64,000 nt of DNA, taken from NCBI GenBank assembly GCA_028713555.1, contig JAQTOA010000001.1, positions 124,001 to 188,000 on the forward strand. Reading direction: 5' to 3'. Of this stretch, positions 59,654 to 64,000 are shown in pieces; positions within the stretch are counted from its first letter, which is position 1, and each line of letters begins with the position of its first letter. The notes beneath the pieces were generated by a model that was given only the letters and a program-made list of their open reading frames with translations, was not told the DNA's origin and did no database searches. The stretch comes from Sterolibacterium sp. (GTDB taxonomy: Bacteria; Pseudomonadota; Gammaproteobacteria; Burkholderiales; Rhodocyclaceae). The position numbers were made by a program, and so were the translations under genes.

Positions 59654-59711
59654 CCTGCCAAAATAATTGGCGGCGCTCGTTCCGTAAGTACGGGACGGCG
59701 CCGACCTGCTA

Positions 59712-59963
59712 TCACTTTTCCTTGAGATGGTCGTGCGGCGGCCGCTTGGGTTGCCCTTTCGCCTCGGTAGGCTGATCCATGACCATGCCTCCTTTTGCCT
59801 CCACATGGCTGTGCGGTTTCATTTTCTTTTTCGCCGGTTCAGCCTTGGCCGACTGATCGGTTGGGGCGGCAACGGCTTCCTTGGCAGGCTCATCTGCGGC
59901 AATAGCCGCGAAGGAAGTGGTCAACGCGACCGCCATGGCCGCGAGCAAGAACTTGGTATTCAT
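59712..59963 (-). CDS. Small exported His/Met/Lys-rich protein
   Basis: Signal peptide MNTKFLLAAMAVALTTSFAAIAA; KKKMKPHSHVEAKGGMVMDQ...PPHDHLKEK. Confidence 0.75.
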   Translation of the reverse strand: MNTKFLLAAMAVALTTSFAAIAADEPAKEAVAAPTDQSAKAEPAKKKMKPHSHVEAKGGMVMDQPTEAKGQPKRPPHDHLKEK

Positions 59964-60183
59964 TTAAATCTCCTTGGTGTGAATGGCAGGGTAGAGCGAT
60001 TGCAAGATAGTCTGCCGCTACCTACGGCAAGCTGACAGCGAGATTACATCCCGGTAATTCTTCGGCTGATTTGACTATCCGCATGCACAATCCAGCCATC
60101 CCGACATTACGTGCTACATCTGTAAGCTATGTGAACGATTGCAACCGAGCACCCTATTTTGAGCAAAAGACTTGAAAATCTCG

Positions 60184-60197
60184 TATATAAGCATATA
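60184..60197. promoter_or_regulatory. Inverted repeat TATAT-AAGC-ATATA just upstream of the RND adaptor gene, candidate operator
   Basis: Perfect 5-bp arms, 10 nt before the ATG at 60208. Confidence 0.4.
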
Positions 60198-60207
60198 GTG
60201 ATTAACT

Positions 60208-61230
60208 ATGAGACCAACAATAACCCTTTTGCTGTTCGTTGCCGCCTTGTCGGCGCTTTCCCCGGTGTGCGCCCAAAGCGCACTGCCAAGCTCCGGCTTG
60301 GCCACGGCTTTGGTGGAGTTGCGCGAGGTCGACCAGACTTATCCGGCTGAAGCGCTGGTGGAAGCCGTCAAACAGGCCACCATCGCCGCCCAGACCCAGG
60401 GCCGCGTCATCGAGGCGCATTTCGATGCGGGTGATCGCGTCAAAGCCGGTCAAGTGCTGATGCGCATCGACCAGCGCGAGGCGTTGCAAGCTCAGGCCGG
60501 AGCGCAGGCGCAACTGGCCAACGCGCGGGCAAACTTCGAGCGCAACAAGGATCTGTATGCGAAGAAATTTGTCAGCCAGGCCGCGCTCGACAAGGCCGAG
60601 GCTGACTTCAAGGCGGCTGCCGCAACCGCAGGGCAGGCGGGAACCCAGACCAGCTATACCACCATCACCGCGCCATTTGCCGGTGTGATTGCGCAACGCT
60701 TCACGGAGTCGGGTGAAATGGCCGCGCCCGGCAAGCCTTTGATCAGCCTGTTCGATCCACAGGGATTGCGGGTTGTGGCCAACATTCCCCAATACCAGTT
60801 CAGCGAGGTCAGGCGAGCTTTACGCGCCAAGGTTGAATTTACCGAGAGCGGCAAGTGGGTTGATGCGTTGCGCGTCGAAGTGCTGCCGACCGCGGACAGC
60901 CAGACCCACGTCGTGCGCGCCCGGGTGTATTTGCCCGACAACCTGGCAGGCGTTATTCCGGGGATGTTCGCGCGCGCCCATTTTGTCATCGGCAAGGCGC
61001 GCAAGCTGCTTGTTCCGGCGGGCGCGGTGCTGCGTCGCGGCGAGGTGACCGGCGTGTATGTGGTCGACGACAAGGCTCTGCCGCATTTGCGTCAGGTGCG
61101 CCTGGGCGAGCAGGTCGCCGGCGGCACCAGCCTGCCTTCCGTCGAAGTTCTGGCCGGACTCAGCGCGGGCGAAACCGTGGCGCTAGATCCGCTCAAGGCG
61201 GGCATGCTGCTGAAGCAGGGCGGTAAGTAG
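60208..61230 (+). CDS. RND efflux periplasmic adaptor (membrane fusion) protein
   Basis: AQTQGRVIEAHFDAGDRVKAGQVLMRID, ALDKAEADFKAA, TTITAPFAGVIAQRFTESGEMAAPGKPL. Confidence 0.94.
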   Translation: MRPTITLLLFVAALSALSPVCAQSALPSSGLATALVELREVDQTYPAEALVEAVKQATIAAQTQGRVIEAHFDAGDRVKAGQVLMRIDQREALQAQAGAQAQLANARANFERNKDLYAKKFVSQAALDKAEADFKAAAATAGQAGTQTSYTTITAPFAGVIAQRFTESGEMAAPGKPLISLFDPQGLRVVANIPQYQFSEVRRALRAKVEFTESGKWVDALRVEVLPTADSQTHVVRARVYLPDNLAGVIPGMFARAHFVIGKARKLLVPAGAVLRRGEVTGVYVVDDKALPHLRQVRLGEQVAGGTSLPSVEVLAGLSAGETVALDPLKAGMLLKQGGK

Positions 61231-61233
61231 TCA

Positions 61234-64000
61234 ATGGGCATCTCCGGGCGCATCGCCGCATTTTTTCTGCGCCACTCGATGACGCCGCTGCTGGCGCTGA
61301 TCGCGCTGCTGCTGGGGGCATTTGCGGTACTGGTGACGCCGCGCGAGGAAGAGCCGCAGATCAACGTGACCATGGCGAACGTCTTCATCCCGTTCCCCGG
61401 TGCTTCGGCCAGGGACGTCGAGGCGCTCGTGGCGCGGCCGGCGGAACAGGTGCTGGCGCGCATCGCCGGCATCGAGCATGTGTTTTCGGTGTCGCGTCCC
61501 GGGATGGCGATCATCACCGTGCAATATGTCGTCGGCGAGGAGCCGATCCAGGCCCTGGTGCGCCTCTACGACACGATCAATTCCAACCGCGATTGGCTTT
61601 CACCCAACCTTGGCGTGCTCGATCCGATCATCAAACCGAAAGGCATCGATGACGTGCCGATCGTCACGCTGACTTTCTGGAGCCCGGACTCCGGCAAGTC
61701 GGCTTTCGAGTTGCAGCAGGTAGCGCGCGCCGCCGAGATCGATCTCAAGCGGATTCATGGCACCCGTGACGTAATCACCATCGGTGGTCCCGGTCATGTC
61801 ATCCGGGTGATCATGGATTCCGACCGCATGAATGCCTTTGGCATTACCGCTCAGGACCTCAAGGCGAGTTTGCAACTTTCGAATGCTTCGCAGCCGGCCG
61901 GCAGCCTGGTCAGCGGGAATCGGGAAATTCTGGTACAGACCGGTACCTACATCGAGTCCGCCGGCGACGTGCAACGCCTGGTGGTAGGCGTGCAACAGGG
62001 CAAGCCGGTGTTCATGGCGGATGTCGCGCGCATCGTCGATGGCGCCGACCAGCCATCTCGCTACGTCTGGTTTGGAGCAGGCGCCGCTGCCAAGACCAAA
62101 GGAATTCAAGCCGGCGGAGAGTTTCCGGCCGTGACGCTGGCGGTGTCGAAAAAACCCGGCGTCAATGCCGCGGATGTCGCCGCCGCGGTGATCGCCCGCG
62201 CCCAGGCACTAAAGGGGACGGTGATTCCCGATGGCGTCGAATTCAGCGTGACGCGCAATTATGGGGAGACGGCCACCGACAAAGCGCAAAAACTGATTGG
62301 CAAGCTGATTTTCGCCACCGTCTTCGTCGTGCTGCTGGTGCTGTTGGTGCTTGGCAAGCGCGAAGCGGCGATCGTCGGCATGGCGGTAAGCTTGACGCTG
62401 GCGGCGACGCTGTTCGCTTCCTGGGCGTTGGGTTTCACCTTGAACCGGGTTTCGCTGTTCGCCCTGATCTTTTCCATCGGCATTCTCGTCGACGATGCCA
62501 TTGTGGTGGTCGAGAACATTCACCGCTGGCACGCGCTGGAACCGGACAAGCCGCTTTGGCAGATCATTCCGTCGGCGGTGGACGAAGTTGGCGGACCGAC
62601 CATACTCGCCACTTTCACGGTGATTGTGGCGCTGCTGCCGATGGCCTTCGTTAGCGGCCTGATGGGGCCGTACATGAGTCCGATCCCGATCAATGCGTCG
62701 ATGGGCATGTTCATTTCGCTGGCGATCGCCTTTGTGATTACCCCCTGGCTGGCGCTGAAGCTGCTTGGCGGGCGCCTGCCGCATAGCCATGGCGCGGCGA
62801 CGGAACCTGCCGGAAAAGTCGAGCGCCTGTTCCGTCGCGTGCTGACACCATTCCTCGACGAGAATAACGGCAAGCGCGCGCGGCGTAAGCTGTGGATCGT
62901 GGTGTTGGTGGCGATTCTGGCCTCGGTGTCGCTGGCCGGGTTCAAACTGGTTATTTTGAAAATGCTGCCTTTCGACAACAAGAGCGAATTCCAGGTGGTG
63001 CTCGATATGCCGGTTGGCACGCCACTGGAGGAAACCGCCAAGGTGCTGCGCGAAATTGGCGCGCATCTGGCGACGGTCGAGGAAGTCAGCGATTATCAGG
63101 CCTATGCTGGCGTCGCCAGCCCGATCAACTTCAATGGCCTGGTGCGCCAGTATTATCTGCGCGCCAGCCCGGAGATGGGCGACATCCAGGTCAATCTTGC
63201 CGACAAGAAGCATCGTCAGCGCCAGAGTCACGAGATCGCGGTGGGAGTGCGCGATGCGTTGACGGCGATCGCAAAGAAATATGGTGGCAATCTGAAGGTG
63301 GTGGAAGTGCCACCAGGGCCACCGGTGCTTGCTCCAATCGTCGCCGAAATCTACGGTCCTGACTATGCCGGCCAGATCGCCGTGGCAAAGCGCGTGCGAA
63401 AGGAGTTCGAAAGCGCCGCCGATATCGTTGGCGTCGACGACAGCAGCAGCGCCCCGGCACAGAAAGCCGTTCTGCGCGTGGCGCAAAGCAAGGCGGCGCT
63501 GCTCGGCGTGGCGCAGCGGGATATCGTCGAAGTGGTGCGCCTGGGGCTGGCCGGCGAAGATGTGACACCGGTGCATGATGGCGATGCCAAGTACGAGATT
63601 CCGGTACGCATCACGCCGCCTGCGGAAAAGCAGGATAGCATCGACCACTTGCTGAAGCTGCGGGTCCGGTCGCGCGCCGGCAACCTGGTACCGATCTCGG
63701 ATCTGGTCGAGGTGCGACTGCTGCCGCGCGAGCAGGTGGTCTATCACAAGGATCTGCTGCCGGTGGTGTACGTTACCGGCGACATGGGCGGCAAGCTTGA
63801 CTCGCCCTTGTATGGCATGTTTGCCATACAAGGGCAGTTGAGTACCGCCTTCCCCCCGACTTCCGACCCCGGAAAAGGGGCGACTGAGCGAGGCATCGCG
63901 CCAGGCGGGCTGAATACGTATTACATTCGCCAACCGCAGGATCCCTACGCTGGTTACAGCGTCAAATGGGATGGTGAATGGCAGGTGACGTATGAAACCT
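61234..64000 (+). CDS. RND efflux transporter permease, 3'-truncated by the window end
   Basis: Frame stays open to base 64000: MGISGRIAAFFLRHSMTPLLALIALLLGAFAVLVTPREEEPQINV..., SIGILVDDAIVVVENIHRWHAL; absent from the ORF track because it has no stop in the window. Confidence 0.94.
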   Translation, partial: MGISGRIAAFFLRHSMTPLLALIALLLGAFAVLVTPREEEPQINVTMANVFIPFPGASARDVEALVARPAEQVLARIAGIEHVFSVSRPGMAIITVQYVVGEEPIQALVRLYDTINSNRDWLSPNLGVLDPIIKPKGIDDVPIVTLTFWSPDSGKSAFELQQVARAAEIDLKRIHGTRDVITIGGPGHVIRVIMDSDRMNAFGITAQDLKASLQLSNASQPAGSLVSGNREILVQTGTYIESAGDVQRLVVGVQQGKPVFMADVARIVDGADQPSRYVWFGAGAAAKTKGIQAGGEFPAVTLAVSKKPGVNAADVAAAVIARAQALKGTVIPDGVEFSVTRNYGETATDKAQKLIGKLIFATVFVVLLVLLVLGKREAAIVGMAVSLTLAATLFASWALGFTLNRVSLFALIFSIGILVDDAIVVVENIHRWHALEPDKPLWQIIPSAVDEVGGPTILATFTVIVALLPMAFVSGLMGPYMSPIPINASMGMFISLAIAFVITPWLALKLLGGRLPHSHGAATEPAGKVERLFRRVLTPFLDENNGKRARRKLWIVVLVAILASVSLAGFKLVILKMLPFDNKSEFQVVLDMPVGTPLEETAKVLREIGAHLATVEEVSDYQAYAGVASPINFNGLVRQYYLRASPEMGDIQVNLADKKHRQRQSHEIAVGVRDALTAIAKKYGGNLKVVEVPPGPPVLAPIVAEIYGPDYAGQIAVAKRVRKEFESAADIVGVDDSSSAPAQKAVLRVAQSKAALLGVAQRDIVEVVRLGLAGEDVTPVHDGDAKYEIPVRITPPAEKQDSIDHLLKLRVRSRAGNLVPISDLVEVRLLPREQVVYHKDLLPVVYVTGDMGGKLDSPLYGMFAIQGQLSTAFPPTSDPGKGATERGIAPGGLNTYYIRQPQDPYAGYSVKWDGEWQVTYET

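Noticed and set aside
62209-63933. 574-aa minus-strand ORF
   Set aside because: Antisense shadow of the RND permease; composition (His/Arg/Gln rich) is typical of high-GC antisense frames.

Overview
64 kb of high-GC proteobacterial chromosome, most like a betaproteobacterium by gene content and order (taxonomy is inference). It is densely coding. I found no rRNA or tRNA genes, CRISPR arrays, or intact transposases. From left to right: a truncated TerC gene; a DUF1214 protein; an AhbC/NirJ-like radical SAM/SPASM protein; a his block (hisC divergent, then hisB-H-A-F-I, with hisE separated by an antisense membrane-protein gene); hinT, tatABC, a DegQ-type protease and a Nif3-like gene; a large CGGGGGG lipoprotein. 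Next come two complete, divergently oriented six-gene clusters encoding hydrogenase-4/complex-I-like membrane complexes (15.4-22.7 kb minus; 24.4-31.7 kb plus), separated by a MarR-type regulator and a Pal-like lipoprotein. Both large subunits lack the [NiFe] cysteine ligands, so these look like Ehr-type (energy-converting hydrogenase-related) complexes rather than hydrogenases. Then rpiA; a small catabolic-looking island (ThDP enzyme, SDR, two tandemly duplicated MFS transporters); phoU, yggX, a CDF transporter, a UPF0114 protein and a P-type ATPase; a PAS histidine kinase/FixJ-type regulator pair; a PilZ/HD-GYP/bacteriohemerythrin group; an NhaD/ArsB-like permease, an MFS transporter, CbiX, and a TIGR01212 radical SAM protein; DUF5666 and DUF6502 proteins; a second short CGGGGGG lipoprotein, a cupredoxin, a His/Met-rich peptide, and an RND efflux adaptor plus permease truncated at the window end. 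The best candidate for an under-described system is the paired divergent Ehr-like clusters with the MarR and Pal genes between them.
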